Source of the DNA: Sphingobacterium phlebotomi
Lineage (GTDB): Bacteria; Bacteroidota; Bacteroidia; Sphingobacteriales; Sphingobacteriaceae
Reading direction: 5' to 3'
Assembly (NCBI RefSeq): GCF_008180195.1
Contig: NZ_VTAV01000001.1
Location: 248,001 to 312,000 of the forward strand
Length of the DNA: 64,000 nucleotides
Within the stretch, counting starts at the first letter, position 1. Each line of letters starts with the position of its first letter. Below the pieces are notes generated by a model. That model made no database searches, was not told the origin of the DNA, and saw nothing but the letters and a program-made list of their open reading frames with translations. The translations under genes and the position numbers were made by a program. Of this stretch, positions 34,928 to 42,602 are shown one piece after another.

Positions 34928-36133
34928 GTGTCAAATTTATCTACCCCTCAACTTACATCGACTATGTTATGGCTGATGGCGGTACTGTCTGGTTTGGTGG
35001 TGGCTAATAACTATTATAATCAGCCACTTTTGGGACTGATCGCGGCAGATTTCCAGGTAAGCGAAAGTAGTGTGAGTAAAATTGCTGTGTTGACCCAGAT
35101 AGGATATGCATGTGGATTACTATTTATCGTGCCGTTGGGTGATAAATTATGGAGAAAGAAGTTAATCCTGATAGATTTGGCACTCGTTATTCTGGCCTTG
35201 CTGTTTATGGCATATGCCCAACAGCTAACGGGGCTTTTTGTTGCGAGTTTCTTTATTGGAGTTACCTCCGTGATTCCCCAACTATTTGTGCCGATGGCAG
35301 CAGAGCTTTCCAGCCCGGAGAAAAAATCGGTCAATATTGGTATGGTCATGTCCGGGCTGCTAATAGGCATATTATTGTCACGTTTCCTCAGCGGTATAGT
35401 CGGTGAATTGTGGGGCTGGCGGACGATGTTTGAAATAGCGGCGGGGATGATGATACTAGCTTGGCTGTTGGTCTATCGTTACTTGCCGGAACTACGTCCC
35501 AATTTTGAAGGGTCTTATGGCTCGTTGATGCAATCGGTCTGGCAGCTGGCGAAAAACCAGCCTGTCCTGCAATTAGCCTCATTCCGTGGAGCAATGGGGT
35601 TTGGTGCCATGTCTGCGGTTTTCACAACACTTGTCTTCCACATGGAAGGAGAACCCTTTTACGCAGGTTCATCCGTAGTAGGAGGATTCGGTTTGATCGG
35701 CGCTGTGGGCGCTTTGGCAGCAGCTTTTGTAGGAAGATTAGCACAACGGTTTACCCGATATCAATTGATCTATTATTCGCTATTGATATTATTGTCAAGC
35801 TGGATGTTTATCTACTTCGGGGGGAATACCTACTGGGGGTTAATTATAGGTATTATTTTGATTGACCTGGGATTGCAGAGTTCTCATATTATGAATCAAT
35901 CTGATTTTTTTGCTTTACCTACCAACGCTACTAATCGGTTGAACACGGTTTACATGGTCAGCTATTTTATTGGAGGATCTTTAGGAACCTACCTGGGTGC
36001 TGTAGGTTGGCAATACGCCGGTTGGACAGGTGTCTGTTTCGTTGGTACGGTTTTTAGTATTTTAGCTTTTGGCGCACATGTTTTATTAGGGAGGGGGAGA
36101 TTAAAAAACAATTTTTTAATGAAAAATAAGTAA
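34928..36133 (+). CDS. MFS transporter
   Basis: 401 residues from a GTG at 34928, or about 389 from the ATG at 34964; the close spacing after NlpE favours the first. About 11-12 membrane segments are visible. The loop-2/3 motif A appears as GDKLWRKKLILIDLAL near 76-91, and the opening ANNYYNQPLLGLIAADF near 26-42 matches drug/metabolite MFS carriers of the YNQP type. Substrate unknown. Position between an NlpE-like lipoprotein and XpaC/TelA-type genes suggests export of a toxic compound, but this is inference. Confidence 0.88.
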   Translation: MSNLSTPQLTSTMLWLMAVLSGLVVANNYYNQPLLGLIAADFQVSESSVSKIAVLTQIGYACGLLFIVPLGDKLWRKKLILIDLALVILALLFMAYAQQLTGLFVASFFIGVTSVIPQLFVPMAAELSSPEKKSVNIGMVMSGLLIGILLSRFLSGIVGELWGWRTMFEIAAGMMILAWLLVYRYLPELRPNFEGSYGSLMQSVWQLAKNQPVLQLASFRGAMGFGAMSAVFTTLVFHMEGEPFYAGSSVVGGFGLIGAVGALAAAFVGRLAQRFTRYQLIYYSLLILLSSWMFIYFGGNTYWGLIIGIILIDLGLQSSHIMNQSDFFALPTNATNRLNTVYMVSYFIGGSLGTYLGAVGWQYAGWTGVCFVGTVFSILAFGAHVLLGRGRLKNNFLMKNK

Positions 36134-36141
36134 ATTGCAAC

Positions 36142-36930
36142 ATGGGATTTGCAACGAAGAAACCAAAACGCTGGGAACTGCGGCAATTGACATGGACATT
36201 CATATCGATTGCCATGTTTATTCCTTTTCCAGTGCATATCTTCCCCTTTGTGATGTTATCCCAAGCGAAGAAAAGTAAAATTCGCTCCTGGTATGCTACA
36301 GGAATTGCCTTATTGATGGTGGAATTGGCATTGTTTGCCTCATTTGTTTATTTTTTCGGAGCTATATCGCAAGGCATGCTGTTGACGCTTGGAGGATATG
36401 TTACTTCTTATATCGTCGGAAATGGTATGCTCTTAAATCGGGCAAAACCTTATTTACAGCGTTTGGAGCTGGGCGAGATGCGTCCGCTGGCTTGGATTCC
36501 GACAGCTTCTTCCCGTAATAGATTACAGGAATTACCGCAAGCCACGTTGGATACGCCTCAACTTTTTATCGAGAGATTGCTGCATTGGCGCAAAGCGATT
36601 AATAATAGGGCAATACACCAGAATATTGATAAGATTATCCATCTTTTTCACTTGTTGGAGCAACGTGATAAAATGGAAGCGGAAAAATTTCTTGTCCGTC
36701 ATTCCACGGTGGTGAACGTGTTGATGAAGTATGATGAAATTGAAAATTCAAGACTGAATAACCAAGTGGCGATAGAATCCAAAAAGAAATTGGAAGAGGT
36801 TATTGCCAAAGCCGCGATAGCTATCGAACAGGAGGTAACTAATCAGTTTAAAGCGGGTATCTTGGATGTATCGGCCGAAACCGATGTATATATACAGACA
36901 TTAAAAAATAGAAACCTATTAAAAGATTAA
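36142..36930 (+). CDS. XpaC-like membrane protein (TelA partner)
   Basis: 262 residues. Two or three membrane segments fill residues ~18-105 (TFISIAMFIPFPVHIFPFVM; GIALLMVELALFASFVYFFG; MLLTLGGYVTSYIVG). The rest is soluble and helical, with a coiled-coil-like EIENSRLNNQVAIESKKKLEE and the closing SAETDVYIQTLKNRNLLKD. The layout and the gene order immediately upstream of TelA resemble the XpaC/TelA pair known from Firmicutes and other bacteria. Sequence similarity to XpaC is suggested by the C-terminal pattern but could not be scored. Role: probably membrane partner of the TelA protein. Confidence 0.65.
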   Translation: MGFATKKPKRWELRQLTWTFISIAMFIPFPVHIFPFVMLSQAKKSKIRSWYATGIALLMVELALFASFVYFFGAISQGMLLTLGGYVTSYIVGNGMLLNRAKPYLQRLELGEMRPLAWIPTASSRNRLQELPQATLDTPQLFIERLLHWRKAINNRAIHQNIDKIIHLFHLLEQRDKMEAEKFLVRHSTVVNVLMKYDEIENSRLNNQVAIESKKKLEEVIAKAAIAIEQEVTNQFKAGILDVSAETDVYIQTLKNRNLLKD

Positions 36931-36933
36931 CTT

Positions 36934-38043
36934 ATGGCAAATCTGGATCTGACCACATACGATGATAATGGAGAAAACAAAAAAAGCACGGATGTATCCG
37001 TAAATTTTTCCGATGAAGACAAGGCAGCGATAAGGCAATATAAAGATAAAATAAACTTAACGTCGACTACCGATGTGATCCAATACGGTGTCGGGAGTCA
37101 AACGAAAGTCGGCAATTTTTCGAACGAAATATTGAAACAAGTGCGTACCAAAGATATGGGGGGAGCAGAAGATATTCTATTAAACCTGCGCTCAGACATT
37201 AAATCATTTGATGAGAACCTGAACAAAAAACCGTTGATTCCTTTTTTTGATAATCTAAAGAAAAAGGTAAAACGTATGCGTACCGAGTATCAATCGGTGG
37301 AGAAAAACATCCATCAGATAGAGCTGAAATTGGAAGGGCATTACAAAAACTTGGCAAAAGACGTCAATATATTCGATAAGCTTTTTGTAGAGAACCAAAA
37401 CTATTTTAAGGAACTTTCGCTCTATATCGCAGCGGGAGAAGAAAAGTTGCAGGAAGCGCACTCCATTACTTTGCCACAATTAAAGGCCGAAGCAGAGGCT
37501 TCTGGCGATCAGCATAAGGTGCAGGCGTATAAAGATATGGAACAGCATGTGGTGCGCTTTGAACGTAAAATCCATGATTTGAAGCTTACGCGCATGGTGG
37601 TTCTTCAAACTGCACCGCAAATCAGATTAATACAGAACAACAGTTCCTCCTTGATGGAAAAGATTCAGTCTTCTCTTGTCAATACGATTCCGTTGTGGAA
37701 AAATCAGATGGTACTTACATTGGGTATTGCCCATTCACAACGTGCTTTGGAAGCCCAAAAGGCGGTTACAGACGCAACCAATGAATTGTTGAGACGTAAT
37801 TCAGAGATGCTGAAAGACTCGACCATCAATATTGCCAAAGAAACAGAACGAGGTATTGTTGATATTGAAACGATCAAAAAGGCGAACCAGGACATTGTCT
37901 CGACTATAGACCAGGTGCTTCAGATACAACGGGAAGGAAGGGAAAAACGCAAAGTCGTAGAGCAGGAATTACTACAATCTGAAAATGAGTTGAAGACACA
38001 TATATTGAAATCCGCTACGGACGAGAATAATTTATTAAATTAA
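36934..38043 (+). CDS. TelA family toxic-anion resistance protein
   Basis: 369 residues, soluble, highly helical, matching TelA (PF05816) in length and pattern. Recognisable pieces: VRTKDMGGAEDILLNLRSDI near 70-89, PLIPFFDNLKKKVKRMRTEY near 99-118, LKLTRMVVLQTAPQIRLIQ near 217-235, and VNTIPLWKNQMVLTLG near 249-264. TelA relatives were linked to tellurite and other anion resistance and to cell-envelope stress; the biochemical activity is unsettled. Last gene of the NlpE-MFS-XpaC-TelA unit; a structured repeat follows 9 bases after its stop. Confidence 0.88.
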   Translation: MANLDLTTYDDNGENKKSTDVSVNFSDEDKAAIRQYKDKINLTSTTDVIQYGVGSQTKVGNFSNEILKQVRTKDMGGAEDILLNLRSDIKSFDENLNKKPLIPFFDNLKKKVKRMRTEYQSVEKNIHQIELKLEGHYKNLAKDVNIFDKLFVENQNYFKELSLYIAAGEEKLQEAHSITLPQLKAEAEASGDQHKVQAYKDMEQHVVRFERKIHDLKLTRMVVLQTAPQIRLIQNNSSSLMEKIQSSLVNTIPLWKNQMVLTLGIAHSQRALEAQKAVTDATNELLRRNSEMLKDSTINIAKETERGIVDIETIKKANQDIVSTIDQVLQIQREGREKRKVVEQELLQSENELKTHILKSATDENNLLN

Positions 38044-38052
38044 TCTTCTGTC

Positions 38053-38411
38053 ACTTTTTTTACCTCAAAAAAAGTAACCAAAAAAACTCGTCGCTTCGGA
38101 TGTTTGAGACAATGGATAGTACTAAGGATGAGTTTCTACATACCTCAAAAATCCGGAGGCGACATTGGATGTTAAGGGAGGGATTGTGCAATGCGTGGCT
38201 ATGAGCATTCAATATTGCTTCGCGAACAAGCGAGATTAAACGGCCTTGTACTTTTTTGCGGCCATTTTTCAGCAGACTATTCCGTTAAAAACAAAATAAT
38301 GTTTGAGCGCAGCGAGTTTTATTTTGTTTAGGAATAGACAATGGAAAATAGCAAAAACGTACTCAGCCTTGATTTTTTTGCTTCGTTTTTTTATCAAGAA
38401 AAAAATGAAGG
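38053..38411 (+). repeat. Structured intergenic repeat, full copy B
   Basis: Fills the 370-base gap between TelA and the convergent gene at 38414. Stems: ACTTTTTTT/AAAAAAAGT at 38053-38075; GTCGC...TTTGAG with CTCAAA...GCGAC at 38090-38163; the long hairpin 38248-38362 with GTACTTTTTTGC/GCAAAAACGTAC, CTATTCC/GGAATAG and AAACAAAATAA/TTATTTTGTTT; and CTTCGTTTTTTT/AAAAAAATGAAG at 38381-38410. The loop of the long hairpin keeps GAGCGcAGCGAG, as GAGCGaAGCGAG in copy A. Confidence 0.85.
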
Positions 38412-38413
38412 AG

Positions 38414-38944
38414 CTACTCCCATCGCTTTTTAGGCACACACTTGATACCGTGTGTTTTCCGCAAAATCACAGGTCGTTGGTCGAATCGACTTTCCAGCAC
38501 AAGAGAATCTGCATCGTGGTAGGCGATACGATAACGGGGTAGATAGGTGCCCGTCCGATGACACCCGGATGTCTTGTATTTGCCGTTAAGACGCGTATAA
38601 ATACCCTCGCCTATCAGACTATCACCACGGATGACATAAACGCCCCGGGCGTATTCCGTCCATTCTCCGTCTTGATAGCAAGAATCCGGAATACGTTGCA
38701 TGCTGGCGTGTACCTGCATGGTGGTATATATAGAGTCGCAAATAAACTTAAATTCATGTAAGGTATAATCCATCATCTGCGATTGATGGACAACACTATC
38801 CTGCACCCACACACCCTGTAGATAATCGGCGCCTTCTGCCTGCATTTCTGAATGACGGACACAACTGCTCACAAAAAGAAGCATACCTACCATCGTAGAT
38901 AGGCATGCGAATAGGCGATATTTTAATAATAAAAGTATTATCAC
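38414..38944 (-). CDS. Putative lipoprotein, unknown function
   Basis: 176 residues. The N-terminus is hydrophobic and runs to FVSSC (Cys28), a lipobox preceded by an unusually long lead; a shorter start is possible. The mature part is beta-rich with GVWVQDSVVHQ, YVIRGDSLIGEGIYTRL and DADSLVLESR, resembling small lipocalin-like or fumarase-associated lipoproteins of Bacteroidota. It begins four bases after the fumC stop, so they are likely co-transcribed. No function can be given. Confidence 0.65.
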   Translation of the reverse strand: MIILLLLKYRLFACLSTMVGMLLFVSSCVRHSEMQAEGADYLQGVWVQDSVVHQSQMMDYTLHEFKFICDSIYTTMQVHASMQRIPDSCYQDGEWTEYARGVYVIRGDSLIGEGIYTRLNGKYKTSGCHRTGTYLPRYRIAYHDADSLVLESRFDQRPVILRKTHGIKCVPKKRWE

Positions 38945-38948
38945 CTGA

Positions 38949-40346
38949 TTATTTTAAACTTCCGACCATATCCTCTGGTTTCACCCACTCATCAAATTGT
39001 TCCGCTGTCACGTACCCTAAAGCGATAGCTGTTTCTTTAAGAGTAGAATTGTTTTTATGGGCTGTTTGTGCGATTTCTGCTGCTTTGTAATAACCGATTT
39101 TCGTGTTGAGCGCCGTTACAAGCATTAAAGAGTTGTCCACAAGTTCTTTAATACGAGCGTAATTAGGTTCGATACCTACGGCACAGTGCTCCTCAAAAGA
39201 TACGCAAGCATCACCAATAAGGCGTGCCGATTGTAAGAAGTTGGCTGCCATAAGCGGTTTGAATACGTTCAGTTCGTAATGGCCTTGTGTGCCTCCAATG
39301 GTAATGGCAACATCATTTCCCATCACCTGTGCAGCTACCATCGTGAGTGCTTCACATTGGGTTGGATTCACTTTGCCCGGCATGATAGAAGAACCCGGTT
39401 CGTTTTCCGGAATGATGATTTCGCCGATACCCGAACGCGGACCAGAAGCCAGCATACGAATGTCGTTTGCAATCTTATTCAAAGAAACAGCAAGCTGCTT
39501 AAGTGCGCCGTGTGTTTCCACAATAGCGTCGTGTGCAGCTAATGCCTCGAATTTATTCGGAGCCGTAACGAAAGGTAATCCCGTAAATTCGGCGATGTAT
39601 TTGGCGACAACAACATCATAACCCGCAGGGGTATTTAATCCCGTTCCTACCGCGGTACCGCCCAAGGCCAATTCGGATAGGTGCGCCAAGGTATTCTTTA
39701 CCGCTTTTAGGCCGTGATTAAGCTGTGCTACATACCCCGAAAGTTCCTGTCCGAGCGTCAATGGCGTCGCATCCATTAAGTGCGTACGGCCTATCTTGAC
39801 GACCTTCATGAATTCTTCGGATTTGCGTTGCAGTGTGTCCCGTAATTTTTCTACGCCGGGGATCGTTACCTCTACGACCGCTTTATAGGCTGCGATGTGC
39901 ATTCCTGTTGGGAATGTATCGTTAGACGACTGTGATTTGTTGACGTCGTCGTTTGCTTTTAGGATAGGTTCACCTTCACCAATATTGCCGCCGGCTAACA
40001 CCTGTGCACGATTAGCGACTACTTCATTGACATTCATATTGGATTGTGTCCCGGAACCAGTTTGCCAAATCACCAATGGAAATTGGTCGTCTAGTTTACC
40101 GGCTAGGATTTCATCGCAAACAGCGCCGATTGCATCGCGTTTCTCCACGGATAAAACACCTAGCTCGTGGTTAGCAAAAGCGGCAGCTTTCTTTAAATAA
40201 GCGAAACCTTCGATAATCTCTTTCGGCATAGACGCTGCCGGCCCAATCTTAAAATTGTTGCGTGAACGTTCCGTTTGTGCTCCCCAATATTTATCCGCAG
40301 GAACTTGAACTTCACCCATGGTATCTTTTTCAATCCTAAATGACAT
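38949..40346 (-). CDS. fumC: Class II fumarate hydratase
   Basis: 465 residues. The signature [18 protein letters not shown] near 318-335 carries the catalytic Ser on the mobile loop. [19 protein letters not shown] near 97-115 and [20 protein letters not shown] near 185-204 are the two other conserved substrate-binding blocks. It hydrates fumarate to malate in the TCA cycle, and needs no iron-sulfur cluster. Upstream there is a TAACTTTG -7 box and, further upstream, an exact 22-bp tandem array that could be an operator. Confidence 0.97.
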   Translation of the reverse strand: MSFRIEKDTMGEVQVPADKYWGAQTERSRNNFKIGPAASMPKEIIEGFAYLKKAAAFANHELGVLSVEKRDAIGAVCDEILAGKLDDQFPLVIWQTGSGTQSNMNVNEVVANRAQVLAGGNIGEGEPILKANDDVNKSQSSNDTFPTGMHIAAYKAVVEVTIPGVEKLRDTLQRKSEEFMKVVKIGRTHLMDATPLTLGQELSGYVAQLNHGLKAVKNTLAHLSELALGGTAVGTGLNTPAGYDVVVAKYIAEFTGLPFVTAPNKFEALAAHDAIVETHGALKQLAVSLNKIANDIRMLASGPRSGIGEIIIPENEPGSSIMPGKVNPTQCEALTMVAAQVMGNDVAITIGGTQGHYELNVFKPLMAANFLQSARLIGDACVSFEEHCAVGIEPNYARIKELVDNSLMLVTALNTKIGYYKAAEIAQTAHKNNSTLKETAIALGYVTAEQFDEWVKPEDMVGSLK

Positions 40347-40398
40347 AGTGTATGTGAATGTTAAAAGTTAAAAAATCAACCTGTAAATGGTTGTACGA

Positions 40399-40406
40399 CA
40401 AAGTTA
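40399..40406 (-). promoter_or_regulatory. -7 box before fumC
   Basis: Minus strand TAACTTTG, full TAnnTTTG match, 52 bases before the ATG at 40346. The 22-bp array begins 83 bases further upstream. Confidence 0.4.
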
Positions 40407-40489
40407 ATGAAACTTGAAGGAAAAAGGAACTTTTGTTTACACCGGGATAACGTATAGGTTTTGAAAACTAAAGTTTGTTTTAGCAAAAA

Positions 40490-40577
40490 TGCATATGCGT
40501 TTTAGGTATTTTGCATATCCATTTTACGTAAATTGCATATGCTTTTTTTTAGAAATGCATATGCAATTTTAGACACT
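40490..40577. repeat. Four-unit 22-bp tandem array with GCATATGC cores
   Basis: Cores start at 40491, 40513, 40535 and 40557, exactly 22 bases apart. Three read GCATATGC (a perfect palindrome) and the second GCATATCC. The 14-base spacers are A/T-rich and not conserved beyond a T/A-run. The array lies between the HU-HIG stop and fumC, so its most likely roles are an operator upstream of fumC or a binding array for a DNA-bending protein. Confidence 0.85.
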
Positions 40578-40580
40578 TGC

Positions 40581-40985
40581 CTAAGCCTCTTGTTTATAAG
40601 AGCTTATCTTTTTTTCAAAAGTAACTTTGTCCAGTTCTTTCTTCATCTGTTTGCTGGGATGGAAAATCAACCGTCGCTTGTGGACGTTCAGCTCAGAAAC
40701 ATTTTCTTTCTTTGCGCTTCCTGTGCTGTTGACACTCATCCGAAAAGATCCTAGATTACCTAAACGGACGATATAACCATCGGAAATAGCTCGGGGAATC
40801 TCTCTTACTAAACTTTGGAGCACGGCATATACATCAGATTCAGTGAGTGAGCAGGAATGCGATATGTCAGCCGCCAAGTCATCCAAAGTTTTCTCGCCCG
40901 AGCTGATTGGGCGGAGATAGAACTTCTTTGGTACTGTTGGATCTATATTGCTTCCAATTTCGTGAATATTATATTTAATTGCCAT
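40581..40985 (-). CDS. HU-HIG family DNA-binding protein
   Basis: 134 residues, longer than HU (~90). The DNABII-like core contains AVLQSLVREIPRAISDGYIV near 58-77 and VRLGNLGSFRMSVNSTG near 77-93, matching the turn and beta-arm of HU relatives. The N-terminal ~45 residues with YLRPISSGEKTLDDLAADI are typical of the Bacteroidota HU-HIG variant. It should bend or coat DNA, but its sites are unknown. A perfect 14-bp palindrome lies 38 bases before the start. A 22-bp palindromic array directly follows the gene. Confidence 0.85.
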   Translation of the reverse strand: MAIKYNIHEIGSNIDPTVPKKFYLRPISSGEKTLDDLAADISHSCSLTESDVYAVLQSLVREIPRAISDGYIVRLGNLGSFRMSVNSTGSAKKENVSELNVHKRRLIFHPSKQMKKELDKVTFEKKISSYKQEA

Positions 40986-41022
40986 GGTATTGAAATAGGA
41001 TTATAGTTCGTTGTTCGTTAGT

Positions 41023-41036
41023 ATACTTTAAAGTAT
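41023..41036. promoter_or_regulatory. 14-bp palindrome upstream of the HU-HIG gene
   Basis: ATACTTTAAAGTAT is a perfect palindrome 38 bases before the start codon. It overlaps TACTTT, a weak -7-like sequence, so it could be an operator or part of the promoter. Confidence 0.4.
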
Positions 41037-41346
41037 TAGTCCCTTCGTGTCGTAAAGATAACGCACTGTACGTACTTCCACAAATGTAAGGCGGTATAAA
41101 ATGCGTATATCTGTATACGTCGAGTAATATAACGCCATGCACATACCTGTTTATTTCTTTGGGATACTATTTTTATCGGATTCGTGACAGCCTCTAACTC
41201 ACGGGAAGAAGCGTCATCTTTGTTAACAGGATCGCGGGATTTGGCGGAAGTCAAACCCGACAGCGCTATGCGATTGATTGATTCCATTTTTGACCTAAAA
41301 AAAAAGTGCGTTGAATGAAAAGGAATTTTTGTTTACACTGTCAATT
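41037..41346. other. Gene-poor gap
   Basis: Together with the 51 bases before it, this is a 361-base gap between the HU-HIG start and the VOC gene stop. On the minus strand an 83-codon frame (41287-41036) opens with MESINRIALSGLTSAKSRD but turns into implausible sequence; I do not call it. No repeat, hairpin or promoter of note was seen apart from the palindrome at 41023. Confidence 0.4.
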
Positions 41347-41754
41347 CTAACTTTGCTGTGGCGGGTATACAAGCTCCCATAAATGACGGTCAGGGTCGGA
41401 AATATATCCAATATATCCCCCATATGTTTCGTCAACCATGGCTTTGCCCGATACAGTGCCTCCGTAGTTTGGTGCATTTTCCAAAGCTGTATCTACATCT
41501 TCTTTTGACATCAACGAACAACTGATGATTGTTCCAATATTGTCGTTTGGTAACTGTGCCCCATAACCTGCTTTTTGGGTATATGCTTCAAAAGCACCTT
41601 TTTCCATGAGAAATAAAGAAAGATTTGTTAGTTCAACCGTAATTATTCCTTCTTCAATCTGAAGATCGGGAAGTCCAAAGATGTTTTTGTAAAATGTTAG
41701 TGTTTTGTCCAAATTTTGAACAGGTAAACAAACTACTGTGCCTCTTATTCTCAT
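41347..41754 (-). CDS. VOC (glyoxalase/bleomycin-resistance) family protein
   Basis: 135 residues in the two-repeat VOC layout: RGTVVCLPVQNLDKTLTFYK near 3-22, FGLPDLQIEEG near 26-36, then GGTVSGKAMVDETYGGYIGY near 98-117 and DPDRHLWELV near 120-129. The final Glu near 127 and early positions could bind a metal. The family ranges from isomerases to antibiotic-binding proteins; the substrate is not readable. Single gene with its own -7 box. Confidence 0.85.
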   Translation of the reverse strand: MRIRGTVVCLPVQNLDKTLTFYKNIFGLPDLQIEEGIITVELTNLSLFLMEKGAFEAYTQKAGYGAQLPNDNIGTIISCSLMSKEDVDTALENAPNYGGTVSGKAMVDETYGGYIGYISDPDRHLWELVYPPQQS

Positions 41755-41790
41755 GCTATTTAGATGTTGACTATTATTCGTTTTATATTA

Positions 41791-41798
41791 CAAATCTA
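41791..41798 (-). promoter_or_regulatory. -7 box before the VOC gene
   Basis: Minus strand TAGATTTG, full TAnnTTTG match, 36 bases before the ATG at 41754. Confidence 0.35.
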
Positions 41799-41872
41799 AC
41801 CACTTTCTTTTTTAATCAACTTTGCATAAGATAAGAATTTGGATGTTTGTTTTTGAAACCATTGTTTAACTT

Positions 41873-42442
41873 TTACATCCCCAACCGATTATTGATACGT
41901 TGCTGTATATGATGGTACAGCTGCTTGGGCTTCAGTGTACGCCAGGGGAAAGTGTTGAAATCTCCACCAAAATGGATGTAATAATCGATTCCCTGCGTTT
42001 GAAACTCCTGAATGACATGATCTCTGAAATTCACGGCCACAATCCATCCATCATCTATATCCTGGAACCATTCTTCGTAATACGAATCGTCGGAACTATG
42101 GAAGTTGAGTACATTTTCGCCGATAAGTAGAAACTTGTTAATTCCCTCTGCCATCATGATATCGACTACTTCGCGTTTTAGCAGCATAATATCATTGTAA
42201 ATAGTATCGTTCCATTCGCCAATCAATTCCATGATGGCAAACCCTCGGTCATAGTCAGCATATAGAATTTTTACATAGAGAGTGAGTGAACCGAACTGAT
42301 CCCATTGGGGATGCAACAGAAAATTATAAATCTGTTTGTCGTACTCAAATTCGCTATAAACCGTGCCGTAGAAAGGCGATTTTTCGTCTTCCGAAGCGAT
42401 ATAATCATCGCGCCAATTATAATAGGGTTCTATTTCGTGCAA
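41873..42442 (-). CDS. Conserved hypothetical protein
   Basis: 189 residues starting from a TTG at 42442; no in-frame ATG lies between it and the upstream stop. Soluble, acidic and aromatic-rich, with EIEPYYNWRDDY at the start, VVDIMMAEGINKFLLIGENVLNF near 90-112 and EEWFQDIDDGWIVAVNFRDHV near 122-142. I do not recognise the family by name. It is divergent from the S41 protease gene. Composition and length support a real gene. Confidence 0.75.
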   Translation of the reverse strand: MHEIEPYYNWRDDYIASEDEKSPFYGTVYSEFEYDKQIYNFLLHPQWDQFGSLTLYVKILYADYDRGFAIMELIGEWNDTIYNDIMLLKREVVDIMMAEGINKFLLIGENVLNFHSSDDSYYEEWFQDIDDGWIVAVNFRDHVIQEFQTQGIDYYIHFGGDFNTFPWRTLKPKQLYHHIQQRINNRLGM

Positions 42443-42578
42443 AGCAAATACGTTTTAGTAAAGATAGAAATAAATTATCACGTAGTTTTTACAAGAATAT
42501 TATGAACAATAAAGGTTTTCGTACGTATATTATTCAAATACTTGTTAACTTATCACGCAAATATTGAGAAAACTATTT

Positions 42579-42586
42579 TAATTTTG
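42579..42586 (+). promoter_or_regulatory. -7 box before the S41 peptidase
   Basis: TAATTTTG, full TAnnTTTG match, 16 bases before the ATG at 42603. Confidence 0.4.
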
Positions 42587-42602
42587 CAACCGAATTTTAT
42601 CC

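Noticed and set aside
40490..40577. Array considered as a small CRISPR
   Set aside because: Repeat period of 22 bases with 8-base cores and A/T-rich 14-base spacers does not fit CRISPR repeats and spacers, and no cas gene is near.
41036..41287. 83-codon minus-strand frame in the gap before the HU-HIG gene
   Set aside because: Only its first third reads like protein, the rest is implausible, it has no promoter box and overlaps the 14-bp palindrome.
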